This document shows, piece after piece, positions 19,777 to 33,900 of a stretch of DNA of 64,000 nt (position 1 is its first letter; the number at the start of each line of letters is the position of its first letter). Origin of the DNA: Liolophura sinensis. Its lineage: Eukaryota > Mollusca > Polyplacophora > Chitonida > Chitonidae. The stretch covers positions 37,728,510-37,792,509 of the forward strand of contig NC_088295.1 of the NCBI RefSeq assembly GCF_032854445.1. Reading direction: 5' to 3'. The notes under the pieces were generated by a model. That model was given only the letters and a program-made list of their open reading frames with translations. It had not been told where the DNA came from and made no database searches. Made by a program: the position numbers and the translations under genes.

Positions 19777-22700
19777 ATGAGGGTGAAGGAAGTTGAGCGT
19801 ACTGCCAATGTGGCCTGGTCCCCATCAGATCAACACCCAATCTACCTGGCTGCTGGAACGGCTGCTCAGCAGCTTGATGCCACATTCAGGTAAAGCCAGG
19901 TTGATCAGAAAGATAAATACATGTACTATAGTTATTCCCATGTGTCATGAAGATAAAAAAATGTGAACATGTAAAGTATACTCTTAGTACAGTTTATGAG
20001 AACAGGATCTTCAGAAGATCATAATAATAATTGTACACCTGAGACTGAAGAATTCTTTGTGAGCTTAAATGGGTAAGTCCACTGAGACTAATCAGTTTCA
20101 TTCGCTTCCAGCTCAGTCATGTTACTTGTGTAAAATAGATCAAATGAACGAAAATTCAAGGCAGTGGGATAATTATTTAATGCAGTCTTCTTTAGTCAAT
20201 GGCTTCTTGCTAGTTATAATCATCATTCGTTTATTGCAGTACAAATGCAGCATTGGAGGTGTATAGCCTCAACCTGGCAGACTCTGACCTAGAGATGCCT
20301 GTAGCTGTCACAGTTCCATCAGAAAACAGGTAAGCCCCAAACCCACCCCCCTACCCCCACACAGCCCAGCCCAGCCCAGTGTATTTATATATACTGGTAC
20401 ATACATACTAAGAAGAGTGAACTGATTTGAATTCGAAACCTTAATTGGTATCAGTTAAATTGGATATTTTTATAAGATTCTGTGTACCAGGACGTGAAGT
20501 CCCGTTGTTTGAAGTGTGCAAGTCCTTGTTAGAGATACATGTACTTGTTGGTTTTTACCTATAGAACATTATTGTTCTAAGGGTATTATCTTACAGGTTG
20601 GCGTCAGTGTGTCCATGGGTTCATCTATCTGTCATTTTCATGTAAATACTTTAACTCGTGAAGCCAGATAAGGTTTACTACACTTAAAGCATAATACTAC
20701 ACGTACACCTATAGACTGTATAAGCACAGTAAGTGGAACTATCACCACACAGTGGTACTTTTTGTTTCATCCTTTTTTTCATTAGTGCTAAAGACCTGTA
20801 TTGCATGGTATTTTATTTCATATTTTTGTTGTTCAGGTTTCATAAGGTGCTGTGGGGAAGTCATGGAATGGCCGACTCTAGTATGCCATCTGGTGTGATT
20901 GTAGCAGGCACAGACAATGGTCAGCTGAAAGGCTGGGATGCGGCCAAACTTTTAAACGGAAAACTTGAGGAGGCAGAAGTGTTTTCACTAGATAAACACA
21001 CAGGATCTGTCAAAGCCCTGGACTTCAATCCCTTTCAGGTATGGGAAAGATTTAAAATCAGATCAGTGGAGGAATCAAGTTTCTTTGGTGCTTATATGAA
21101 TAACTTTTTTCTTCTCATTGACAAAGCACTGTTATGTGCCCAGGCCATTTCATATATCCCAAGAAAACAGCATGACAACCTAAAAAACAATATTAATAGC
21201 AAGGACTAATGTCTTATTGAAACTATTAAGTTTTCATGTTCGCATTGGTATTGTTCAGGTCAAATATCACAGAATGTTATTTTGAATTCCTCTTTGAATA
21301 ACTGAGTGGTATAGTTACACATCAGTTACAGATGATACAGTTGATGGGACATGCTGGTTGTTGTTGTACATGTATTAACTACATGTATTCATTCGATTTG
21401 AATCAAGACATTATCCCTTTGTGTACATAGTCTGTAAAGTTTGTAATGTGTGTTTTTTGTTGGAACAGACTAATTTATTGGCATCAGGAGCAGGTGAATC
21501 AGAAATCTACATCTGGGATCTGAACAATATCACCACACCAATGACACCTGGAGCTAAATCCCAGGTGAGTCTGTGTTTTAAATATAAACATCACAGGTAT
21601 GCTTCAAACTATTCTAATAAAACATGGGTACATCAGTTTGCCTTCAGATACATGTTAAGAAATTCATCAAAAACAAAAATATTAGCCTTATGTAAGGACA
21701 GGTATGCATGTAATCCGTAAATAGGTGTCCATAACAGAGAATGTTTCAAGCATTTAACCTGGATGTGTGTCTATACCATATCCCAGCTTTACAAAGTCAT
21801 TGTACTCTAGGTTGCGTTGCGTCTAAAATGTAATATGGCAGAAGTGTCAGTAGCATACATATGCTGTTATAAATCATCCTGTTTTTCCTTCCAAACCTCC
21901 TCTAAATTTGGGTCTTCATCTGTTTATCTGACAATGCCCGCATTCAGGGAGCTCTTCAGGTGAGATAATGGTGGTGAGCACACATACTCATTCAATATGG
22001 CTGCGGTATTTTATGATTATAGAAATCTACTTTTTGGTGACTGTAACATGTAGGTACATTAATGAGGGAGTAGGGAAGTCACGTCGTAGTTATTGTGTTG
22101 GGACACAGTGATGATAGGAAGCTGTGATGTTTTCACAAATTCAGGATACTGATTTAACTTGAAAACTTAAACAGACTGGGTCTAAAATATATGACTACAG
22201 GAAAATACGTGACCACATGAAATGTGTAATCAGGGGAAGTAATCCTGTTGTTTAACACGGTGATGGTTTATGTTATTGGTACATTTTATGATGTTGTGTA
22301 CAGCTTAATTAAATCATGAGCTTTTGGCAGTGTCTAGTCAAATTTTCAAACAGACCTGTGTCAATTTCGTGAAATACATTCTGAATATAACACAATACAC
22401 ATGTATCTGTATTAAAATAATAGATAGATATTCTAATGAGACAGTAGTCGGAATAGAGAAGCCTCATAGCAGGATTATTTTCCAATGTTCCCATTGGATG
22501 TCTCCACTGTCAATGATCGTCATAACATGATAAGTAGTGTGTAGTGTCAATCAGCCATGACAGGTTTCATCTATTATCTTTACATGATAGCTGGAACAAA
22601 TGATAGGTATGCACCGATACATGTTCAGTATCCATTCAGAAACTATCTGCATGTCACTATTGGAAATGTATCTCTCTTTCTTTAAAAAGGTAGTACTTCA

Positions 22701-24934
22701 TTGTCTGACTACTCCTGTTGCCATTTCTCTCTTTTTATAGCCCCCGGAAGAGGTAGCCTGTGTGGCCTGGAACAGGCAGGTACAGCACATTCTGGCCTCT
22801 ACCTTCACTGCCCGCTGCGTGGTCTGGGACCTGAGGAAGAATGAACCTGTCATCAAGATCAGTGACAGTATGTCACGGGTAAGGTGCTGCAGCAGAATTA
22901 CTTGGCCTGTGTCCTGTGGCCACTATTGGAAAATCTTGATATTTTTCATTGTCAGACTTCATGTAAATGGATTGTATCATCACAAATTAAAAGAAAGTGA
23001 GATGATGGAAAGAAGGTGATAGGGATGCACGGGTGCCCTGTAGCCAGGCTCATCTACACGTCTCAGCAAATAATTGACCGATCGAAAGCAGAGAACTTTC
23101 CTGAGCACTGGCAACTCGGAGCCAAGCCAAATTGGCCATCGTTCTCTTGCAGTGCATGAGTAGTAGGTTAGTAGTATTACATACAATAGACTAGACAACT
23201 CAGGCTTAGGTCTCACATTAAGCATTCCCAAGCAAAACAAGGGAGATAACTTTAGTTAGACCTGTTTCAGGACCATGTTTTCGAGACCGGTTTTCAGGAT
23301 CCTTCAAGATGTACATAAGCTGATGCTAAGCATCCCCCCATAATTGTATCCAATTTATGCCCTTTTTTCCACTGCTGCCGGGTGTAGGGAATGCAACATA
23401 TGATGCCCCATCAGATACGTTTTCTGATAATTGATTACTTGTGCTACAGGTTTCCTATCACCACTATTAAATCTTCCATTTTGGACAGCTATTTGATAAG
23501 CAACATGACAAACAAAATTGCCTGTCTTGCTTCCTGATGGGCTAAAGATCATTTTGAGGTGTGATTTTCAATTGTTCTATTCGGTAGCTAACTAAAATGG
23601 AGTGGTAAATTAAGTTATTCACTTGGACGTGTAGTATACATTTATTTCTCTCCAAAGTGAAAATGTCAGCACTGTAAGACATGTACTTGGTTGTGTCTTC
23701 ATTTCCTTCTTTTCGGTGCTGTGTTGTAGATCAAGTGTAAGACTGTGGCCTGGCACCCTGACGTGGCCACTCAGCTGTGTCTGTCCTCAGAGGATGACCA
23801 CACCCCTGTCATACAACTCTGGGACCTCAGGTTTGCTACCTCTCCGCTCAAGGTGTTTGAAAACCACCAGAGGTAAGCTCCAGAGTTGGTTGTGAGCCAT
23901 GTTATTAAAATAATGTCATAATAATGCTATGCCTTACACGGTATTAATTTTAAAAGGTGTTATTCAAGTATTTTATCCTTTTACCTACTATAAAGTTTGA
24001 TTCTCGTATTCTTCAAAAAGTTTACTGTCTGGTATCATATCCATTTTTAATTTTAATGTATCCACAAGGATGTGAATTAAAAAAAAATACATATGTACAT
24101 GTATATGTGAAAATGTATGCAAATTAGATATGACAATAATGTGCTTCTGATGGCTCCCTTACAGGTACATTAAGAATTGATATCATTTGATTGCAGTTTA
24201 CACACAATTCATGGTGCTATGAAATGTTGTGATCTATTACTTATGCCAGTTGTTGCTGTTCTTGTTATGACAGGGGTATCCTGAGCATGGCCTGGTGTCT
24301 GAGAGATCCTGACATGCTGCTTAGCTGTGGCAAAGACAACAGGATTCTCTGCTGGAACCCCAACACAAATGTACAAGGGGGTGAGGTAAAGTTGCCGCCT
24401 ACAGTCCCAGACTGTCACTAGTAATATTTTACTAACAACTGCACAGATTAATCTGAGCTTGATTTTACTTTTTATTAAGGCAAGACTTTTAGTGGAACCA
24501 GCATCTCTATCAGTGTATAGATTGAACTTTATTTAAATATTGACCTTCAAGCATGTATCAAAAGTTGTGTATAAAAGTTAATAAGTTGACTTTGTTATAA
24601 GTAGATAGCTTTGTGAAAGACAGTATATGTAATTTAAAAGCAAAAGTTTAGCACATTTCCCTCTGTAAAATGTTACTGAGATCATTTTGCTGAAAACAAG
24701 CATTCACATTTGGTTTAGAATACTTTGTTTTACACTGCTGATACAGGTATTGTGAAATGATACTCTCATTGTGACATTCAGGTGATCTATGAGTTACCAA
24801 CTAGTAACCAGTGGAGCTTTGATGTCCAGTGGTGTCCTCGTAACCCCAACATCATCTCCAGCTCTTCATTTGATGGTCACATCACAGTGTTTTCCCTCAT
24901 GGGCGGTGGCCATCCACTCCAGCCCAGCAATAGG
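19777..24934 (+). CDS. SEC31A: SEC31 exons 1-8: WD40 beta-propeller
   Basis: The start [16 protein letters not shown] closely follows the Sec31 N-terminus, and the ATG is the first in-frame one after a 5' UTR acceptor. WD-type repeat ends are readable: EIYIWDLNN (~163), CVVWDLRK (exon 5), IQLWDLRF (exon 6), ILCWNPN (exon 7) and ITVFSLMGG (exon 8). In known Sec31 structures this propeller forms the cage vertex. Exon 8 ends GHPLQPSNR, and its last ~25 bases are also the first unit of the intronic array. Confidence 0.9.
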
Positions 24935-27900
24935 GTAAGTCTACCACTCCAGCCCAGTAATACTTATTTCATGATGCTTGGTTTTTTACGCTGTACTCCA
25001 GAATATTTCACTCATAAAACGATGGCCAGCATTATGTTGGGGGAGGGGGGAAACCGGGCAGAGAGGGAGAGTTAAACACACGACCATCCTCATCCAACCC
25101 AGTAATAGGGCCTGTTATCCACTCCAGCCCAGTGATAAGGTAGGTCATCCACTCTAGCCCAGTAATAAGGTGGGTCATCGAGTCCAGCCCAGTAATAGGG
25201 TAGGTCATCCTCCTGAGCCCAGTCATAGGGTAGGTCACCCACTCCAGCCAAGTAATAAGTTAGGTCACTCACTCCAGCCCAGTGGTGTTAAGCCATAATC
25301 ATTCATTCATTCATTCACTCCAGCCCAGTAATAGGTTAGACCATCCACTCCACTAATAAGGTAGTCACCCACTCCAGCCCAGTAATAGGTTAGGTCATCC
25401 ACTCCAACACAGGAAAAGGATAGGTCATCTACTCCAGCCCAGAAATAGGGTAGGTTATCCACTCCAGCCCAGTAATAGGGTAGGTTATCCATTCCAGGAC
25501 AGTACTAGGGCAGGTCATCAACTCCATCCCAGTAATAGGGTAGGTCATCCATTCCAGGACAGTACTAGGGCAGGTCATCAACTCCAGGACAGTAATATGG
25601 TAGGTCATCCACTCTAGCCCAATAATAGGGTAGGTCACCCACTCCAGCCAAGTAATAAGTTAGGTCACTCACTCCAGCCCAGTGGCGTTAAGCCATAATC
25701 ATTCATTCATTCATTCACTCCAGCCCAGTAATAGGTTAGACCATCCACCCCACTAATAAGGTAGTCACCCACTCCAGCCCAGTAATAGGATAGGTCATCC
25801 ACTCCAACACAGTAAAAGGATAAGTCATCTACTCCAGCCCAGTAATAGGGTAGGTCTCTAGGTCATCGACTCTAGCCCAGTAATAGGGTAGGTCATCCAC
25901 TCCAGCTCAGTACTAGGGCAGGTCATCAAATGTGAAAAATCCTCTCCGACCATACATGGGAAGGTCCGTCGACAACCTGCGGATGGTTGTGAGTTTCCTT
26001 TGGGCTCTGCCTGGTTTCCTCCCACCATAATGCTGAGTACAGCGTAAAACACCAATCAAATATATAAATTAAAAAAAGGTGAAAAAAATTGTTCTTGCCA
26101 GAAAAGCATTAGTGTGTCATCAAAGTATATGGTTAGGCCTGAAAGTGCATGTTTACATACCAAACTATAGGTGAACTGCAGTAATTACGAAGTAGTCAGA
26201 AATGGTCTCATTTAAAGCAGGTTGGAATTTTGTTAGCTTTTCCCTTATACTGAGCTTTATGTTTGTGTCCGCAGATAGCAGCCTCATTTGACACGGACCT
26301 GTTCGGTCAGATGCCTCCTGCCCCTGTTGCTCAGACAGAGGAACAGTCTGTGGCACCCCTCACAAAGCCCCCCAAGTGGCTCAGAAAACCTGTGGGAGCC
26401 TCTTTTGCTGTATGTACATTACTTTATCATAGAATTGGATAAGATTTTTCACTGATTGTTATTTTGAGGTATAGCCATGTTGTGTTTGTAAAATCAACAT
26501 TTATTTATAATCCACTTAATCTGTCCTGCACACTGGACTGTTCATAGTCGTGTGGGATTTAACAAGAATATAATTTGCCTCTCTCTTTTCTTTAATATGT
26601 ATGTTCTTCATCCTTTTTTCTAGTTTGGAGGAAAATTAGTCACATTTGAACATACCAAGCCACAAAATCCACAACAACCTCCTCAGCGATTGGTCAACAT
26701 CAGCCAGGTTGTGACGGAAACGGATTTGCTCTCTAGATCCACCCAATTAGAGCAGGCTTTACAAAGTGGGCAGCTTTTGGAATTCTGCTCTATGAAAGCG
26801 TCAAACAGTGAAAATGATTTCCAGGAAAACATCTGGAATTTCCTGCGAGTAAATTTTGAAACCGAGCCCCGTCCAAGATATTTACAATTGCTTGGATACG
26901 ACCAAACAGATTTAGCAAAAAGGGTGAGTTATGTAACTGATGTGTGTTTCAGTGTCTGTCTTCTGTGAGGCACCACTCCTGGGACATGTTCTGGAGTAAA
27001 TTGTCAGCTATCTTTTGTTGTCTAAAAATCAAAGGGCATGGCAGTGAAACAAAAAACAACTGGTAAACTTGGCCATATATTCCCCTGCACTAAATTTAAG
27101 CTGAAGCGATTTTGCGTTCATTTCATTTCTAAAGTCATTTCACTTGTCGTTTAAAACTGTCAGTTATGCTTCCATGAATATATTTCATAAGTCAAGTAGT
27201 TATGTTCAGCCCCTAAATTAATTCATGCTGATGAAATTGTTAAGTACGACGTTAAACCACAAGCACTCACACACTCACTCATTAGCTTGTTACCTTGATC
27301 AGATGGTTAATGCACTGGCATTAAGTATGTAAATGTTTATGTGTAGAATAACACTAACTGTGAGAACTGGTCAATCTCAGGTTGCTGAGCAGACAGGGGA
27401 GGCAATCGCTGCAGCCCAAGGTGTGGATGCTTCAGAACTGGCTCGTAAAATGTCCCAGTTAGGAACAGAGGTTAGTGACTCTTATACAGGTACTTGTGTT
27501 TGGGTTCAGGTTACTGCCACTCACTGCGTTAATGTTATGTGTCATGTAATAAAATAAGGAAAAAAAAGTGAGGTTTATAACTGCTTTTATAAAACAATAT
27601 TGACAACTGCTGGGTGTGAATGTGTCTACATGCTATAGAATAAACAACATTTGTAGATTAGGATTATTGGGGTGGGGGAGGAGGAGGCCAGTTTCATTAC
27701 CTGATAAGGGATCAGTTGTCCAGATTCCCTCATACTAAGGTTATTCCTGTGGTGTCAAGTCTTCACACTAGTAAAATAGTCTTCAGTGTGACAGGAGAGA
27801 ACTTTGATCTGTCAGTGGCTGTGATTTATTGTTACAGGATTTAAAACCAGGAACGTTGTCACTTAGTGGACAAGCATCTCCAAGCGTTGAATCTAAGGTA

Positions 27901-30900
27901 TCTACATTTCGTGTTTTTCCAGTTATTTATTTTTTATGTATATTTAAAATCTTAATTTGTACATGTAGCTGTGCATGTATGTAATACAAGCTAATACCCT
28001 TTGCAAATACACAAGATGTATCTTTGGGGGCATATTTTTTAAGCTCTCGAGGTGCCAGTGTGTAGCAGGGCCTCAGAGCGATTATTACATCAAAACTTAA
28101 TTGTCTCGCAAAATCTGCAAGGTTTTCATGTATCAGCTCCTCTTTTGTATGAGTAAAAAATTCTTGGGTAAAGTGTTGAACACCAGTCATATTCAGAAAA
28201 TGTATGTTTCTTGCCGACTTCATACAAATAAGTAAATATATCTTGCTGTCTCTACCCAGACTCCCAATGACTCGAGCAGTCGTGATGAGCTGTCCGACCA
28301 ATCCTCAGCGTTTGATGAGATTGCTATGAACCAGCAGGGTCAGCCCCAACAAACAGGGGTATCAGGATCATCCACACCTCTGGTCATTCCAGGACTAAAA
28401 GGTACAGATCAAGGTTTTTTTCTACGTGTAATTTAGTGATTTTTTAGATGGAGACCCATACATTCATCTCTACTTTGGAAAGCACTATATAAACAGTGCA
28501 ACAAAGGTGCTCCCAGTAATTCAGCGGATGTGGTATATCAAGGATTAACGTGCAGGTGCAGTTGTGCGCTAATGGGCATGCACAAAATGAAAATCTGTCA
28601 ATTTTGAAAATTGCACGAAAGGAGTCAACCAGATTTTTCACTGCCAATTTTTGATTTCATCGGAGAATTGGTGTTACCAGTCCTGAAATATTCGTGCGGG
28701 TGGGCATTAAGGAAGAGTGGTTAGCCATCCCGCAATGTAGGATCGTAGCCTCTTCAACACAATGCGAGCGCGTTGTCCAAATGTGAAAATGATCAAATTC
28801 TGTGATAAAGTAAAGAATTGCCGTTAAAAAATCTGGTTGACTCCTTTTATGAAATTTTCAAAATCAACAGATTTTCAGTTTGCGCACAACTGCACCTGCA
28901 TGTTAATCCTTGATATACCACGTCCTCTGGATTATTGGGATAGTGTGTGTTGAATTTCATTGCAATACATTGGTACATACCACAGGAGATACCAAACAAC
29001 GTTTTGAGGGGAACTTACTTTTGTTGTACTGTATCTGTCTAGATCTGTGTTTCGTTGAGGTCGTACCTATCTGATCTAGCAAGTAGCATGGATTACTGCT
29101 ACTCTTCATCCATTGCTTGTTGTTCTGAAAAGGCATATCATCTGTAGATTTGGAAGTATACATATGAGTGAATGAGTTGGGGAAAAAATTCATATGTAAT
29201 GTATTTTAAAGATGTAAATTGTATATTACATTAACGGAATTTCAAATGGAGCTCCCCGTTGGTTTGACAGCTTTTGGCGAGAGAGTTTGTTGGTAGACTT
29301 GCTGCTGGAGTAATTTTCTGTGGATTTTGCAATCTTGGAAAAAAATACACAAAAAGTCAACTGCAAAAATTGTGTTGAAATCATTAGAAGAAGACTTATG
29401 TTGTCTGTTGCTAGATAAAGAAGGCTTGATGACCCAGGCACTGTTGATGGGGAACTTTGAGGCAGCTGTGGAGATGTGTCTCCATGAGAACAACATGGCT
29501 GAGGCTATACTACTGGCTATAGCAGGAGGACCAGAACTGCTGGCCAGAACACAAAAAAAGTTCTTCCAGAGAAACAAGAGCAAGACTAATAAAGTGAGTC
29601 ACATCATCTTTTTTAGTTTGAATTTCTGTATGTAAGAGCCTTTAATCATTAATTAATTTCTTTACAATTAAAGGAAAATATTTGAAAGACAGCATTTCCA
29701 ATATATGTGGCAAAGTTTTGTTAATGTTCAATTCTGAGGTTGTTCATGTCCATAGATCCAAAAATGTACTCCAGATCAGTCTTTTTACAGGATTAATTTT
29801 ATTATTGTCATTTTATGTATTTTCACTCAATGTTGATCTGGATCATCACGGAATATTTTTACCGGTCTCTTTCTATCTATTGCCTACACATCTGTTTACA
29901 AGCTTAACTGCTGATGTGTAATCTACATGTATCTGTAACTGATTCTCTGTCGTATTAATCCTGCAGCTTGTGGCTTCTATCCTGAGTCGTGACTGGCGAC
30001 AGATTGTGGAGGGCTGTGATCTGAACAACTGGAAGGAAGCACTGGCTGTCATCGTCACATACGCTTCTAATGATGAGTTTACTGCTCTCTGTGGTATGTA
30101 CCAATGGTTATACTGTGTTCACATAACTTACCAATGAATGTTAATCTTGTTCACCTTGGTAATATTACACATGTATTAAAGTAATAGTACAGCTGATATA
30201 GAATCTTTTGAAATGCAGAGTTAACATTTTTGTTACTACATGTAGCTCCTTTTGTCCCAAAGAGTTTGACACTATATTTTGAAAATCAGTGCATTAAGTT
30301 AAGGTTTCTTAATATCAGAAAATATTCCAGCCCAAATAAGCCTACTGAAAGGATGCCCAAATTTAAAAAATAGGCTATAGTTTGCCCTGCATTAGGGTAG
30401 TAGTTTACTAGTCAAAGACGTATTTACTGAAACAAGACCTACAAATCTAAACTCTTCAATTAATGTTGGTTTTTTATTGTTGCAGATATGTTGGGTTCTC
30501 GCCTGGAGAAAGAGCGCAGAGGAGAGTTCTCTGGATATGCCAGCCTTTGTTACATCTGCTCAGGGAATGTCAATAAACTGGTGGATAACTGGATGAAAAT
30601 CACACCTGCTACAAACACACCAGGCTCATTACAGGTGTGTGAAGGATGACACTCAGTGAACTGTCTCAGTGAAGTTTGTCCCTGTTTAAAATCTGATATG
30701 TTGTTGTTGTCAAGATTAATCTGAAACATTTTCACCCTCTCAGACTTTATTTCTCATGATAGGAACAGTTGACATATTTTCCAAGCCAATTGCATTTTAA
30801 TGTATCCCATTGGCGTATCCCATTGTAATTGGTCAGCACTGTAATTAACACAGTGGATATGAAGAACTTATCTATACACATGTATACACACATGTAAGTT

Positions 30901-33900
30901 CTAGCTTGGGCCTGTTGAATCTATCCGTGATCTTATTGGCTTAATGTGGTAGAACATCTTGTATTAGAACAAGGGGTGCTGTCTAGGATATAGTTCATAT
31001 TTAAGTAACACAGTTTTAATGACCACTTGCCAGGATCTGGTGGAGAAGGTGATGATCTTGAGGAAAGCTGTGGAGATTGCCAAAGGACAGGCCCCAGAGG
31101 TGACGACAGGTACCCTTGCCTCCCAGCTCAGCTCCTACTCAGGCATATTGGCTGCCCAGGGCAGTCTGACCACTGCGATGAACTACCTGGGCAACTCCTC
31201 AGAGGTGAGTGCGAGGGGAAGTGCGGCAGTAGGGATGAGCATTACAAGCACATCACAGCTAAATGAAAGTATTATTGATGACACAGTACAAGCATGAAGC
31301 AATCATGTCAGCTGATTTAAGTACTGTACATTGTCCGATATCAGATAGAATAGTACTGTTATTATAATATTAGTGTAAATTTAATTAGTTGTCTTTTTTC
31401 ATGTTGTTGAGCAGTAACAAGTGAGAAAATTGAAGGTTGCCTTTAAAACAAATACTACTATGATAATATATTTGGATGATTAGGCCTACTGAAAACTTAC
31501 TGCACAGTTTGAGATTAGGAAATTGGTTCACAGATAATTAATGGTCGTGGGTTTCCACCAGGCCCTGTAGGTTTCCTCCCACGATAATTGGGGCCATTAT
31601 CGTATAAGTGAAATATTTTTGAGCATGATGTTAAACTCTGATCAAATAAAACACACAGGTAACAAATAAAAAGTAAAAACAAGCTGGATCATTAATGAAT
31701 CCTCATTTGCTGACCACTCTGCTTTGACAGGTGTCCCTGGCGATCCTGCGTGACCGTCTGTACAAAGCCTTAGGTCCTCTGGCCCAGGGGTATGAGGCCC
31801 CGCCCTTCCCCTTCCAGAGGAGAGATGTGAATGCAGCAGGGATAAGGCAGACACAACAGGCCGCCCAGGCCCCTCAACAACAACAACAACAACAGAGGAA
31901 AGCCCCACACACCTACCAGGTCAGACTTACTTGTTTTATTTCTGTACTGATGTTATGTGTGGTTTGTTTGTTCACTACACTTTGATTAGTACCTGAACAA
32001 CACACTTACATAGGGTACATGTATTTGAGGCTTTTGATGTCATTATCATACCTGATGTAAAAGACCAGGAGTGTGATTTGCACGCTTAAATTCCTTCTCC
32101 CCAGACTTAGGATTTTGCCAGGTGTGTTTTACAAGTCTTTCCCTCGGGCTCTGTCCGGTTTCCTCCCACGATAATGCTGGCTGCTGTAGTATAAGTGGAA
32201 TATTCTTGAGTACAACGTATAACCCCAATCAAAGAAATAATTAATCAATCACTTAAAGAATATTATGGTATACATATGATGTTCATAGAATATGATGATT
32301 TCTGAGCATAAAATGCTTTTGATAAGAAGGAGGAAATGACAATGATTAGCGCATTTGTATACAGGTATAATGTTTGTTACTGTGCTCGTGTTTACAGACG
32401 CAGGCTGTAAGTGGCTTCCAAACAACAACAACACCAAGTGTCAGCTCTTATTACAACCCTACCCAGTACACAAACATGAATGGAGGTGTGTCGTCAGCCT
32501 CTGTGTACAACCCTACGGTGTCCTCTTACTCAGACAGCAGTGCTTCCTCCTCTGCAGGATATTCAGCTAAAGGTAACAACAACAACTCCCTAATGGCTGC
32601 TGTTTACTTTGAATGCAGTTGGGGCCTCCGTGGCTCAGTCGGTTAGCGCGCTAGCGCAGCGTAATGACCCAGGAGCCTCTCACCAATGCGGTCGCTGTGA
32701 GTTCAAGTCCAGCTCATGCTGGCTTCCTCTCCGGCCGTAAGTGGGAAGGTCTGCCAGCAACCTGCGGATGGTCGTGGGTTTCCCCCGGGCTGTGCCCGGT
32801 TTCCACCCACCATAATGCTGGCCGCCTTCGTATAAGTGAAATATTCTTGAGTGCGGTGTAAAACACCAATCAAATAAATAAATAAAACAAATTGAATGCA
32901 GCTGGAGGTTGAAGTCACAATTCATCTGAAACTATATTTTTAATTGGTGAAGCTTAGTCCTACCTTTTGTATTTGGCAATACTCTTTATTTTAGTAATGA
33001 ATAAATTTTTCTGTCAGGTCATTGAAAACTTGGTGTTAGCCAGCCAACATTGCTGAACAGTTTTTGTCTCCCAATTTTACGACTGAAATTATCACATGAC
33101 AAGCGTGACAAAAGTTAACATTGCAGAGATAGGAGATGGACTTCTAAATTTATAAAACTTGTCTAGGATGAACACACATTCTGTTAATTTCTGGTGAACG
33201 CACTGGTTGAAAAACAGTCAGCGATTTGCCTCTCATCAGCATATTGTCCGCATCCTTCATATGCATATATAGGTATTTAAAAAAATAAAGCTTGCCGGTA
33301 GAGAAATTTTTTTTTCCTTTAATTTTGGCCAATGAAATGGATAGGGCTTTTAAAAGAAATAACCATGATAGCAATACAAAAAATGAAGAAATTCCGTTTA
33401 AAGCCACACAAAAAATTCTAGAGTAGGACCCTTTTTTGGAGGGTACGTCTGGTTCATCCCAGTGAACATATTTTTTTGGTGATGGCCTGAACTTCCTCTT
33501 TACAGGTGGCCTGGGTCATCGTTACCCGTCCTACCCTCAGTCTGCAGCCCAGTACGGGATAGACACATACTCTCCACAGCAGGGTTACAACCAAACCAGT
33601 CAAGCGCAGACAGGCTACAACTCAACCAGTCAAGGGCAGACAGGCTACAACCAGCAGACACCTTATTCTCAACAATCTGCCTTCTACAAGTGAGTCAAAC
33701 CATGATGTGCTTCAGTAAAAACGTCACATGTTTTGAGTGGGAAAAACTTGTTTATTGAGGAATGTTTAAATAATACTTAGTATGGAAAAAAAGTAAGAAA
33801 ATAGACTTGGGAACTAAAAGATGCTACAACATATGTTTGAATGATGAGTAAACATTTAAAGTATTTGATTTCAAATGTTAAACTTCAAGGGATACAGAGT

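Larger units (their letters stand above)
24906..25927 (+). repeat. Tandem array (30-bp unit) repeating the SEC31 exon-8 5' splice site
   Basis: The unit CATCCACTCCAGCCCAGTAA + TAGGGTAGGT starts inside the coding exon (CATCCACTCCAGCCCAGCAA, then AGG/GTAAGT at 24934/24935) and runs through most of intron 8 in about 25-30 units. Most keep AATAGGGTAGGT, a potential 5' splice site. A reverse SINE-1 fragment interrupts it at 24964-25084. Positions 25231-25450 recur at 25631-25850 with an exact 400-bp offset, and both copies carry a short SINE-2 tail. Because 30 is divisible by 3, antisense open frames appear (10-residue repeats such as [10 protein letters not shown]); I treat them as artefacts. Confidence 0.9.

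Noticed and set aside
25032..26055. Several antisense open frames with 10-residue repeats ([10 protein letters not shown] type)
   Set aside because: They come from the 30-bp array (period divisible by 3) in SEC31 intron 8, and are broken by each indel.
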